Assembly (NCBI GenBank): GCA_902766875.1
Contig: CACXFI010000091.1
Span: 1 to 7,875 of the forward strand
Direction: 5' to 3'
Length of the DNA: 7,875 bases
DNA from: an uncultured Erysipelotrichaceae bacterium
GTDB taxonomy: Bacteria; Bacillota_I; Bacilli_A; RF39; UBA660
How positions within the stretch are numbered: position 1 is the first letter of the stretch; every line of letters starts with the position of its first letter. The notes under the pieces are model-generated. The model did no database searches. It saw nothing but the letters and a program-made list of their open reading frames with translations, and was not told the DNA's origin. The translations under genes and the position numbers were made by a program. This document shows positions 1-5,257 of this stretch, in pieces.

Positions 1-1
1 T

Positions 2-283
2 ATAGTTTTATTAGTAACATTAAAAATAAATAATTATATATATTATAAAGTAAAATTATTAGAAAATAAAATATGGATAGCAAATATAATATCAATGATA
101 ATGTCGCAAACTATATATGGAGTATTAATAGGATCAATGTATTTAGCCTATATCAATAATTATTTAGATTTAATAATAATAATAGTAATAAGATTTTTAT
201 TAGCAATATTAACCCAAGTATTAGGAACAATATTAATCTATTATTTAAATACAAAAAAACATAAAGGAGGAAATATAATATGA
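2..283 (+). CDS. Unidentified membrane protein, 3' part only (5' end outside window)
   Basis: The frame is open from base 2 to a TGA at 281-283, so the start lies upstream of the window; the ATG at 95 is internal to this open frame and need not be the start. The visible 93 residues are strongly hydrophobic, with two likely transmembrane helices (about ISMIMSQTIYGVLIGSMYLA and DLIIIIVIRFLLAILTQVLG) and a short basic tail ending KKHKGGNII, probably cytoplasmic. I do not recognise a family. Its stop overlaps the next gene's start (ATGA, 280-283), and that gene's strong ribosome site AAAGGAGG (263-270) lies in its last codons. The two are therefore probably one operon, and this protein may be functionally linked to the regulator that follows. 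Confidence 0.6.
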   Translation: MVLLVTLKINNYIYYKVKLLENKIWIANIISMIMSQTIYGVLIGSMYLAYINNYLDLIIIIVIRFLLAILTQVLGTILIYYLNTKKHKGGNII

Positions 284-945
284 GAACTAGAAAACAAGAA
301 TTAATAAGTGATAGTCTAAAACCAATTGTAAGTAAAACAATAAAAGAAGCAAGAGCAAAATATAATTACTCATTAGAAGATTTAGCAAAGGCATTAAATT
401 ATAAAAAGAATAGACAAACACTTCATAAATATGAAACAGGTGCTTTAAATATTCCATATGACATATATTTCGAAATATGTAGAATTCTAAATATAAATAG
501 CAATATCATAACAGAAGCTCCAACTACAGCTGAAGAACAAGAAAAATTAGAAAAGAAAATGATAAAAGAATATATGAATAGTTTAAGATCAGATAAAGAT
601 TTAACTACAAAAATGGAAAAATTAATTAACAGCTATAAAAATATTGCTTATGAACCAATAACTAATAAAAGTGAACTAACATTAAAAATATCTGATGATT
701 CAATGGAACCTGTTTATTTAAAAAATGACAAAATTTATTTTGAAAAATGCCAAGATTATAAAAATGGAGATGATATAGTAATTGCTATAAAGAATAATCT
801 TTTAGCAGTAAGAAGATTATATAAATATCCTAAAGGAATTATATTACAAGCTTTAAATCCAAAATATCAAACAATAAATATAAATATCATATCAAATGAT
901 ATGATATTAGGTAAAGTAAAATCAATATATAGAGAAGTAAAATAA
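280..945 (+). CDS. XRE-family HTH regulator with S24/LexA-like C-terminal domain
   Basis: This 221-residue protein has the layout of LexA/CI-type repressors. An N-terminal helix-turn-helix (about residues 17-72; recognition-helix region RQTLHKYETGALNIP) is followed by a charged linker (about 80-120) and an S24 domain (about 123-221). The serine motif DSMEP (Ser141) is intact. The position that normally carries the catalytic lysine (VKRL in LexA) reads VRRL, with Arg178, and the expected Ala-Gly cleavage site aligns with Ala123-Tyr124 (IAYEPI, compare AAGEPL). Self-cleavage is therefore doubtful, and it may act as a constitutive or ligand-controlled DNA-binding protein. The start is supported by AAAGGAGG nine bases upstream. 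It is translationally coupled to the membrane-protein gene before it and convergent with hup. Its targets are unknown, and no prophage genes are visible nearby. Confidence 0.85.
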   Translation: MRTRKQELISDSLKPIVSKTIKEARAKYNYSLEDLAKALNYKKNRQTLHKYETGALNIPYDIYFEICRILNINSNIITEAPTTAEEQEKLEKKMIKEYMNSLRSDKDLTTKMEKLINSYKNIAYEPITNKSELTLKISDDSMEPVYLKNDKIYFEKCQDYKNGDDIVIAIKNNLLAVRRLYKYPKGIILQALNPKYQTININIISNDMILGKVKSIYREVK

Positions 946-972
946 AAAATAACCATATAGGTTATTTTTTTT
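944..972. terminator. Bidirectional intrinsic terminator between the S24 regulator and hup
   Basis: An 11-bp stem, AAAAAATAACC (944-954) with GGTTATTTTTT (960-970), closes a 5-base loop ATATA. A/T tracts on both sides give a U-run whichever strand is transcribed. It begins inside the TAA of the regulator gene and ends two bases before the TAA of hup, so one hairpin serves two convergent genes. Confidence 0.85.
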
Positions 973-973
973 A

Positions 974-1246
974 TTAGTTTAGAGCATCTTTAAGTTTGCT
1001 TCCAGCCTTAAATGCAGGAACAACACGAGCTCCTATTTTAACTGCTTCTCCAGTTTGAGGATTACGTCCAGTACGAGCAGCTCTCTTCTTAGCACTAAAA
1101 GTACCAAAACCAACTAAAGTAACCTTTCCAGATTTCTTTAATCCTTCTGTAACTCCTTCCATTACAGCTTCTATTGCTCTAGCAGCATCAGCTTTAGTTA
1201 AGTCTGCATTGTCTGCAACGAATTCTACTAATTCAGCTTTTGTCAT
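974..1246 (-). CDS. hup: HU-family nucleoid DNA-binding protein
   Basis: The 90 residues are the exact usual length of HU, a small basic homodimer that bends and compacts chromosomal DNA. All family landmarks are present: N-terminal MTKAELV with the two-helix dimer body (1-44), GFGTF (46-50), the beta-arm RTGRNPQTGE (58-67) with the DNA-intercalating Pro63, and the closing VPAFKAGSKLKDAL. The start is fixed by TGGAGG (1260-1255) eight bases upstream. It has its own promoter and a 5' stem-loop, and ends in a shared bidirectional terminator. Codon choice is visibly less AT-biased than in neighbouring genes, as expected for a highly expressed protein. In B. subtilis the HU gene hbs likewise follows spoIVA (recalled), which supports its being the main chromosomal HU and not an accessory copy. 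Confidence 0.97.
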   Translation of the reverse strand: MTKAELVEFVADNADLTKADAARAIEAVMEGVTEGLKKSGKVTLVGFGTFSAKKRAARTGRNPQTGEAVKIGARVVPAFKAGSKLKDALN

Positions 1247-1266
1247 TATTTATACCTCCATCTAAA

Positions 1267-1283
1267 TAAGCACTATATGCTTA
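1267..1283 (-). promoter_or_regulatory. Possible 5' stem-loop of the hup mRNA
   Basis: TAAGCA (1283-1278) and TGCTTA (1272-1267) form a 6-bp stem with loop TATAG, placed at or just after the predicted transcription start of hup and about 7 bases before its ribosome site. Hairpins at the extreme 5' end are known to protect mRNAs from decay; that role here is inference. Confidence 0.4.
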
Positions 1284-1290
1284 CAACAAT

Positions 1291-1319
1291 AAGATAACAC
1301 GAAAAGCCAATAAAATCAA
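1291..1319 (-). promoter_or_regulatory. Sigma-A-type promoter of hup with extended -10
   Basis: TTGATT (1319-1314), a 17-base spacer and TATCTT (1296-1291), with TG at 1299-1298 giving an extended -10 (TGTTATCTT). Transcription would start near 1284, leaving a leader of about 38 bases. It lies downstream of the terminator at 1352-1386, so hup can be transcribed independently of the upstream non-coding unit. Confidence 0.7.
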
Positions 1320-1351
1320 TACTTATTTCATATTAAGTAACAAAAAAACGC

Positions 1352-1386
1352 AAAAAAAATAATATACCCTGATAAAGTACATTATT
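1352..1386 (-). terminator. Intrinsic terminator of the non-coding RNA
   Basis: AATAATGTAC (1386-1377) pairs with GTATATTATT (1367-1358): ten pairs including one G-U, around a 9-base loop TTTATCAGG. The stem runs directly into a T tract (T8 at 1359-1352, the first two Ts being in the stem). This is the canonical hairpin-plus-U-run form. No protein gene ends within 430 bases upstream of it, so it most likely ends a non-coding transcript. Confidence 0.8.
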
Positions 1387-1745
1387 CCTAGTTTAGTAAG
1401 GATTGTAACCGTTTGCATATCGCTAAGAAGATACAAACTCATAAAGTAAATATTATCAGTACTTACTCCAATCTCTTATCTTTAGAGTTTTCTTTCTCAA
1501 AACAATTGTCTTGTTTAGCGGAGATAAGAAACTATCTCTCAATAGCCCCACTTTCCTAGTACAACTAACTAATATTTAACTAACCACCCTTTAACGACCA
1601 ATCATTAATCAAGACATTAATATTGCATAAACAATACTTATTAAATTCAATACTATATTTCAAATATCAAATATTAATAAAACTCAACTAACAACTAATC
1701 ACTAAGACCAATTAATCACACTAATTAATTGTTACCAACCTAAAC
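1352..1745 (-). ncRNA. Candidate structured non-coding RNA, about 394 nt, family unknown
   Basis: The 577 bases between spoIVA and hup hold no convincing ORF, but they are bounded by a perfect promoter (1752-1780) and an intrinsic terminator (1352-1386). Likely start is near 1745. Hand-found helices in the RNA are: the two ends pairing, GTTTAG (1745-1740) with CTAAAC (1396-1391) and GTAAC (1735-1731) with GTTAC (1409-1405); a hairpin CAATTAAT/ATTAATTG (1731-1724, 1716-1709); ATTAATATT/AATATTAAT (1678-1670, 1624-1616); a 13-pair stem (1534-1522 with 1481-1469, three G-U) enclosing hairpin CAAGAC/GTTTTG (1513-1498); AGTAA/TTACT (1467-1463, 1449-1445); and an 8-pair hairpin (1438-1431 with 1418-1411). 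Some helices compete, and AT-rich DNA yields chance stems. I see none of the signatures of RNase P RNA, tmRNA, SRP RNA or T-box leaders. The alternative is a long leader of hup with attenuation. Confidence 0.65.
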
Positions 1746-1751
1746 ATCTAC

Positions 1752-1780
1752 ATTATAACAACTTTAAAATACATTGTCAA
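1752..1780 (-). promoter_or_regulatory. Perfect-consensus sigma-A promoter of the non-coding RNA
   Basis: TTGACA (1780-1775), a spacer of exactly 17 bases and TATAAT (1757-1752) match the housekeeping consensus at all twelve positions, and TG at 1760-1759 adds an extended -10 (TGTTATAAT). It is the strongest-looking promoter in the window and faces away from spoIVA into the gene-free stretch. It predicts high constitutive transcription starting near 1745. Confidence 0.88.
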
Positions 1781-1805
1781 TACTTTTTGTTAATTTTCTT
1801 GACTT

Positions 1806-1831
1806 TTATTTAAAAACGTGATTTTAAATAA
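1806..1831 (-). terminator. AT-only hairpin at the end of spoIVA, possible weak terminator
   Basis: TTATTTAAAA (1831-1822) pairs perfectly with TTTTAAATAA (1815-1806) around a 6-base loop, and the spoIVA stop codon lies in the first arm. No T run follows on the minus strand, so this is not a canonical terminator. It is the only hairpin seen between spoIVA and the next promoter. Confidence 0.35.
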
Positions 1832-3290
1832 CAAAAGCTATCATATTATTAGCACCTTTATTAATAACTTTAGTAAGAGTCTGACCTAATTTATACCTTA
1901 TAGAATCTGGCATCATAGATAATTTAGCTTGTATACCTTCTTGAACAATAACATCTAAACTTCTACCAAATATTTCGCTTTTCCATATTTCACTGCTATT
2001 ATCCTTTGTAAGATAATTAATTAATTCTTTACTTTGTAATTCACTACCTATAATAGGTTCAAAAGTAGATTCAACATCAACTTTAATCATATGGATAGAA
2101 GGAGCGCGTGCTTTAAGTTTAACTCCATATCTAGAACCTTGTTTAATAATTTCTGGTGTCTCTAATCGCATATCTTCCAACCCTGGTATAGCAATACCAT
2201 AACCCGTTTTTCTAACCATTTTTAAAGCATCCTTAATTTGATCATATTCATTTTTAGCCGTATTATATTCCTGAAATACAGATAATAACTTAGCTTTTGA
2301 ATATATATCTACACCAATTATATCATTTAGTATATTATTATAAAGGTCATTAGGAGCATCCAATTGAATAGTAACTTCCCCTATTTCTGGGCTAACATTA
2401 GAAATATAAGCCTTATTTATAAAATCAGAATTATAAAAATATTTAGTAATATTATCAACATCACGAAGTTTATTAACCTCAGTAATACTCTCCCTAATTT
2501 TATCTACATATTCCTTTTTTAAATAATGATTGCAATCTAAAGTAGCAATCCACTCAGGTATATTAATTTTTACTTCTTCAATAGGAAATTCATATAAAGC
2601 TTCCTTTAAAATATTATACATTTCTCTTTCTTGCATATTATCTACATTTAAAGGAAGAACAGGAATATCATATTCTTTTCTTAAATCATCAGCTAGCTTT
2701 TCAGTTTCAGGAAGCATTGGATGTGCTGAATTTAAAACAACAATAAATGGCTTACCAATATCTTTTAATTCATTAATAACAATTTTTTCAGCTTCCACAT
2801 ATTCACTTCTAGGTATATCACCAAAAGATCCATCAGTAGTAACAACAATACCAATTGTAGAGTGTTCCTTTATAACTTTCTCTGTACCTATTTCAGCAGC
2901 TTCTTCAAAAGGTATAGGTTCAGAATACCAAGGAGTCATAACTAATCTAGGACCATTATCATCTTCATATCCTTTAGCAGCAGGGATAACATATCCAACA
3001 CAATCAATCATTCTAATATTAGCTGTAAAATCATCAATTTTAATCTTAGTAGCTGTAGCAGGAACAAATTTAGGTTCAGTAGTCATAATAGTTTTACCAG
3101 CAGCAGCTTGAGGAAGCTCATCTAAAGTTCTCTTTTTCTCAAATTCATCATCTATATTAGGAATAATAACACTTTCCATAAATTTTTTTATAAAAGTGCT
3201 TTTTCCAGTTCTAACCGCTCCAACAACCCCCAAATATATATCTCCTCCTGTCCTCTCAGCTATACTTCTTATAACTTCATTTTTTTCCAT
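1824..3290 (-). CDS. spoIVA: Stage IV sporulation protein A, spore coat basement-layer ATPase
   Basis: SpoIVA coats the mother-cell face of the forespore membrane, where it polymerises with ATP hydrolysis and anchors the coat and cortex machinery. The 488 residues compare with about 492 in B. subtilis. The N-terminal P-loop is intact (GAVRTGKS, residues 24-31; Lys30), followed by the conserved PQAAAGKTIMTTEPKFVP block (60-77) with switch-like Thr70/Thr71 and the Walker B-like MIDCVGY (94-100). The domain ends around residue 240. A middle domain and a C-terminal region ending in hydrophobic NMIAFVI follow; in B. subtilis the C-terminus contacts SpoVM (recalled). The start has GAGG (3300-3297) six bases upstream. 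It is monocistronic here: a terminator lies before it, with a sporulation-type promoter candidate in the gap. Full length and intact motifs indicate a functional gene. Confidence 0.97.
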   Translation of the reverse strand: MEKNEVIRSIAERTGGDIYLGVVGAVRTGKSTFIKKFMESVIIPNIDDEFEKKRTLDELPQAAAGKTIMTTEPKFVPATATKIKIDDFTANIRMIDCVGYVIPAAKGYEDDNGPRLVMTPWYSEPIPFEEAAEIGTEKVIKEHSTIGIVVTTDGSFGDIPRSEYVEAEKIVINELKDIGKPFIVVLNSAHPMLPETEKLADDLRKEYDIPVLPLNVDNMQEREMYNILKEALYEFPIEEVKINIPEWIATLDCNHYLKKEYVDKIRESITEVNKLRDVDNITKYFYNSDFINKAYISNVSPEIGEVTIQLDAPNDLYNNILNDIIGVDIYSKAKLLSVFQEYNTAKNEYDQIKDALKMVRKTGYGIAIPGLEDMRLETPEIIKQGSRYGVKLKARAPSIHMIKVDVESTFEPIIGSELQSKELINYLTKDNSSEIWKSEIFGRSLDVIVQEGIQAKLSMMPDSIRYKLGQTLTKVINKGANNMIAFVI

Positions 3291-3319
3291 ATTTTACCTC
3301 ACTTTTCTCTATTCAGTAA

Positions 3320-3347
3320 ATAATATGAAAAAAAACAAATAATATAA
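3320..3347 (-). promoter_or_regulatory. Candidate sigma-E-type promoter of spoIVA
   Basis: TTATATT (3347-3341), 13 bases, then CATATTAT (3327-3320) resembles the B. subtilis sigma-E pattern (KMATATT, 14-15 bases, CATACANT as recalled), with a slightly short spacer. The predicted start near 3313 gives a leader of about 22 bases. In AT-rich DNA such matches arise easily; the support is its position between a terminator and a mother-cell gene known to be sigma-E driven in Bacillus. Confidence 0.35.
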
Positions 3348-3348
3348 C

Positions 3349-3379
3349 AAAAAATAGAATTGCCATAAACAATTCTATT
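3349..3379 (-). terminator. Intrinsic terminator after the membrane-protein pair
   Basis: AATAGAATTG (3379-3370) and CAATTCTATT (3362-3353) form a perfect 10-bp stem with loop TTTATGG, followed by TTTTTT (3354-3349, the first two in the stem). The TAG stop of the gene ending at 3375 lies within the first arm. Confidence 0.85.
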
Positions 3380-4136
3380 TATAAATAACAACACTATTTA
3401 AAATATTATCCTTATACTTATTACACAATTCATAATCATCATATAAATCAAATAATAAAACATACAATTCATTATCTATATAGGTAGTATATACATAACT
3501 ATTATCAACACTAACCATCTTATAATCAATATTATTAATATTAATATTAATAATATCTTTATTAACATTGTAATTTTTTAAAATATCATTTAAAAAATCT
3601 TCATCACTATTAAAACCCATTCTCTCAACAGTAACAGAGCATTTATTTAAATAATTATAAACAGAATAATATTTATTATTATATTTACCTTTCTCCCAAT
3701 CAGATTGCAATTTAAATTCTATATTACCCATCCTTACAATTTTTTCATTAAACTCTATCTTCGATACAAAAAATATTATAATAACAAATAATACAGTTAA
3801 AATAACAATTACAACATTATTATTATTTTTAGAACATTCCTTTTCCACCAATTTAGAATCCATATATTTAAGTTTGTAATTCTCAATCTTATATTCAACA
3901 AACTTAATATAAATATTATTAAATATAATAAATAATAATATATTGATAATTATAATTAAGTAATAAATTTTAAACACATAACTAATAAAATATAATATCA
4001 AAGTAATAGCACCAAGTATATACATTTTCTTATATAATAAATAAACCCCACCAAATAATAAAGCCCATATATTAATTTTACTATTATATTTATTATAAGT
4101 ATTTTTTAAATATAATTTTTTAAAATCTTTTTTCAT
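3375..4136 (-). CDS. Membrane protein with DUF2628-like N-terminus and external domain
   Basis: The 253-residue protein has a short cytoplasmic N-terminus, then NIWALLFGGVYLLYKKMYIL (22-41). This resembles the NxxAFFFGxxYxLYRKM signature of DUF2628-type proteins. Hydrophobic segments follow at about 37-54 and 57-77, then a basic loop (78-104), a further membrane helix (107-124), and about 130 presumably extracytoplasmic residues rich in Asn, Asp and Tyr. Its layout matches the gene just upstream, from which it differs mainly in lacking the zinc ribbon and Asn-rich linker, so the two look like tandem paralogues. Its ATG shares a base with the upstream stop (TAATG), implying coupled translation and possibly a complex. 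Function is unknown; the spoIVA/spoVIF neighbourhood makes a sporulation role possible but unproven. Confidence 0.8.
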   Translation of the reverse strand: MKKDFKKLYLKNTYNKYNSKINIWALLFGGVYLLYKKMYILGAITLILYFISYVFKIYYLIIIINILLFIIFNNIYIKFVEYKIENYKLKYMDSKLVEKECSKNNNNVVIVILTVLFVIIIFFVSKIEFNEKIVRMGNIEFKLQSDWEKGKYNNKYYSVYNYLNKCSVTVERMGFNSDEDFLNDILKNYNVNKDIINININNIDYKMVSVDNSYVYTTYIDNELYVLLFDLYDDYELCNKYKDNILNSVVIYK

Positions 4137-5185
4137 TATCTAATTGTCATAGAGTATTTAACATAATTATAATATTTTTCACATTTTTTACCATATCCAT
4201 TATAAATATTAAATTCATAATTATAAACTACTCCATCCTTTTCTATAACATGATAATAAACTTTAGAATCCTCAGAATTCTTAATAGTTATAACATCCCA
4301 TTCATCACCAAATATAGATATTTTATCTTTTTCAACATTTTCATTAGTACCTATTCTTTTATTAATATAATCATCCGCAGTACTATAATCCTCTTCTTTA
4401 GAAGCTACTATTGAACAATAATTAACATTATCAGAATAAACAAAAGATGATTTATCTCCAGTATCGCTTGAATATTCATCAAAATCGCTAGGAACTCTAA
4501 AATATAATTTATCAACATAATATTGAGGATAATAAACAATATACAATAATAAAGCAACTATACAACCAACAATTCCACTAAATATCAAGAAAAATATAGC
4601 TAAACCTGAAGTTCCACCTTTCCTAGAAGTTCTATATATTAATTCATCAATACTACGTCCCCAATATTTTCTCTTAACACCATCAATTTTATTATTACTT
4701 AAAGCAAAATATATATAGTGAAATAGAAAAGACATAACAAAGTTAAGACCAAATATAACAAAAACAGAATATTTACCCATTATAACTACGCTAGCTACAT
4801 CTATAGCCAACCACACCAAAGAAAGTAATATAAGTTTTCTATATAAAGTATAAGCAAATCCAAATATTAAAGTATTCAAAGACCACTTTCTTCTTTTTAA
4901 CTTTTCATAATTCTTACCAACAAAGTACCCTTCTAAATTAATAACATTATCTTCATTAATATTGCTATTTTGTTCGTTATTAACGTTATTATTTTGATTA
5001 GCAATTTGCTCAGTATTTACATTACTATTATCATTAACCATTTGTTCAGTATCTACAGTATCATTAATAGTATTATTTTCTTGAGTATTGTTATTTTGTT
5101 CATTACTATTAATAAATATTAAACCACAATTATCACATTTGCTAGCTCCACTAGCTATAACGTTTTTACATCTAGGACAATTCAC
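4136..5185 (-). CDS. Zinc-ribbon membrane protein with DUF2628-like region and external domain
   Basis: The 349-residue protein opens with a zinc ribbon, CPRC (3-6) and CDNC (17-20), followed by an Asn-rich low-complexity linker (24-80) containing three 12-residue repeats. A DUF2628-like segment comes next (WSLNTLIFGFAYTLYRKLIL, 101-120), with membrane stretches at about 103-133, 138-162 and 193-218. A C-terminal domain of about 130 residues is probably outside the membrane. The start is GTG at 5185-5183, chosen because GAGAGGTG (5198-5191) sits five bases before it and the zinc ribbon begins at residue 3. It is first in a two-gene unit, overlapping its shorter relative by one base (TAATG). 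I do not recognise a specific function; the ribbon is likely cytoplasmic, and the whole may be a sensor or scaffold. Confidence 0.8.
   Translation of the reverse strand: MNCPRCKNVIASGASKCDNCGLIFINSNEQNNNTQENNTINDTVDTEQMVNDNSNVNTEQIANQNNNVNNEQNSNINEDNVINLEGYFVGKNYEKLKRRKWSLNTLIFGFAYTLYRKLILLSLVWLAIDVASVVIMGKYSVFVIFGLNFVMSFLFHYIYFALSNNKIDGVKRKYWGRSIDELIYRTSRKGGTSGLAIFFLIFSGIVGCIVALLLYIVYYPQYYVDKLYFRVPSDFDEYSSDTGDKSSFVYSDNVNYCSIVASKEEDYSTADDYINKRIGTNENVEKDKISIFGDEWDVITIKNSEDSKVYYHVIEKDGVVYNYEFNIYNGYGKKCEKYYNYVKYSMTIR
4949..5056 (-). repeat. Three tandem 36-bp coding repeats in the Asn-rich linker
   Basis: Residues 44-79 of the zinc-ribbon protein split into three 12-residue units: VDTEQMVNDNSN, VNTEQIANQNNN and VNNEQNSNINED. 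Spacing is exact, with V/V/V at unit position 1, E/E/E at 4 and Q/Q/Q at 5. The pattern suggests in-frame expansion of a 36-bp unit followed by drift, giving a flexible spacer between the zinc ribbon and the membrane part. Confidence 0.7.
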
Positions 5186-5190
5186 ACTAT

Positions 5191-5217
5191 CACCTCTCTA
5201 TTATCTATATTTTACCA
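5191..5217 (-). promoter_or_regulatory. Ribosome site fixing the GTG start, with candidate extended -10
   Basis: GAGAGGTG (5198-5191) lies five bases before the GTG at 5185-5183 and decides the start of the zinc-ribbon gene. Just upstream, TGGTAAAAT (5217-5209) fits an extended -10 with no good -35 (the -35 region falls in the preceding terminator). It would start RNA near 5202. The ribosome site is convincing; the promoter is tentative. Confidence 0.4.
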
Positions 5218-5225
5218 CATAAATC

Positions 5226-5257
5226 AAAAAAAGAAATACTTTAATATTAATATTTCT
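5226..5257 (-). terminator. Intrinsic terminator after the amidotransferase gene
   Basis: AGAAATA (5257-5251) pairs with TATTTCT (5238-5232) around a 12-base loop, followed by TTTTTT (5231-5226). The TAG of the amidotransferase gene overlaps the first arm. It separates the spoVIF unit from the zinc-ribbon unit. Confidence 0.75.

Noticed and set aside
95..97. ATG at 95 as the start of the first plus-strand gene.
   Set aside because: The frame is open back to base 2 with membrane-protein-like codons and no ribosome site is seen before 95, so the gene most likely begins outside the window.
281..283. Possible use of TGA as tryptophan (genetic code 4), given the Mollicutes-like base composition.
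   Set aside because: TGA here forms a typical ATGA stop/start overlap, and full-length der, spoIVA and other proteins use TGG only for tryptophan.
1323..1442. A 39-codon minus-strand ORF (starts MSLYLLSDMQ) in the spoIVA-hup gap.
   Set aside because: No ribosome site precedes the ATG, and it runs straight through the hairpin and T tract of a convincing terminator, so its 3' part would mostly not be transcribed.
1550..1556. GGAAAGT on the minus strand, recalling the RNase P RNA P4 motif GAGGAAAGTCC.
   Set aside because: Flanking bases do not match, the partner P4 strand and other universal RNase P blocks are absent, and the order of similar words is wrong.
1580..1592. T-box-like AAAGGGTGG on the minus strand.
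   Set aside because: The conserved continuation (ACCGCG) is missing, no terminator follows directly, and no aminoacyl-tRNA synthetase or amino-acid gene lies downstream.
2530..3111. Plus-strand open frame of 193 codons antisense to spoIVA.
   Set aside because: It lies fully inside a gene with complete family motifs, has no ribosome site or recognisable domain, and has a serine/isoleucine-rich composition typical of the complement of an AT-rich gene.
5200..5227. TTGATT-16-GATAAT upstream of the zinc-ribbon gene as its promoter.
   Set aside because: RNA would begin inside the ribosome site, and the -35 lies in the T tract of the preceding terminator; the extended -10 at 5217-5209 is a better candidate.
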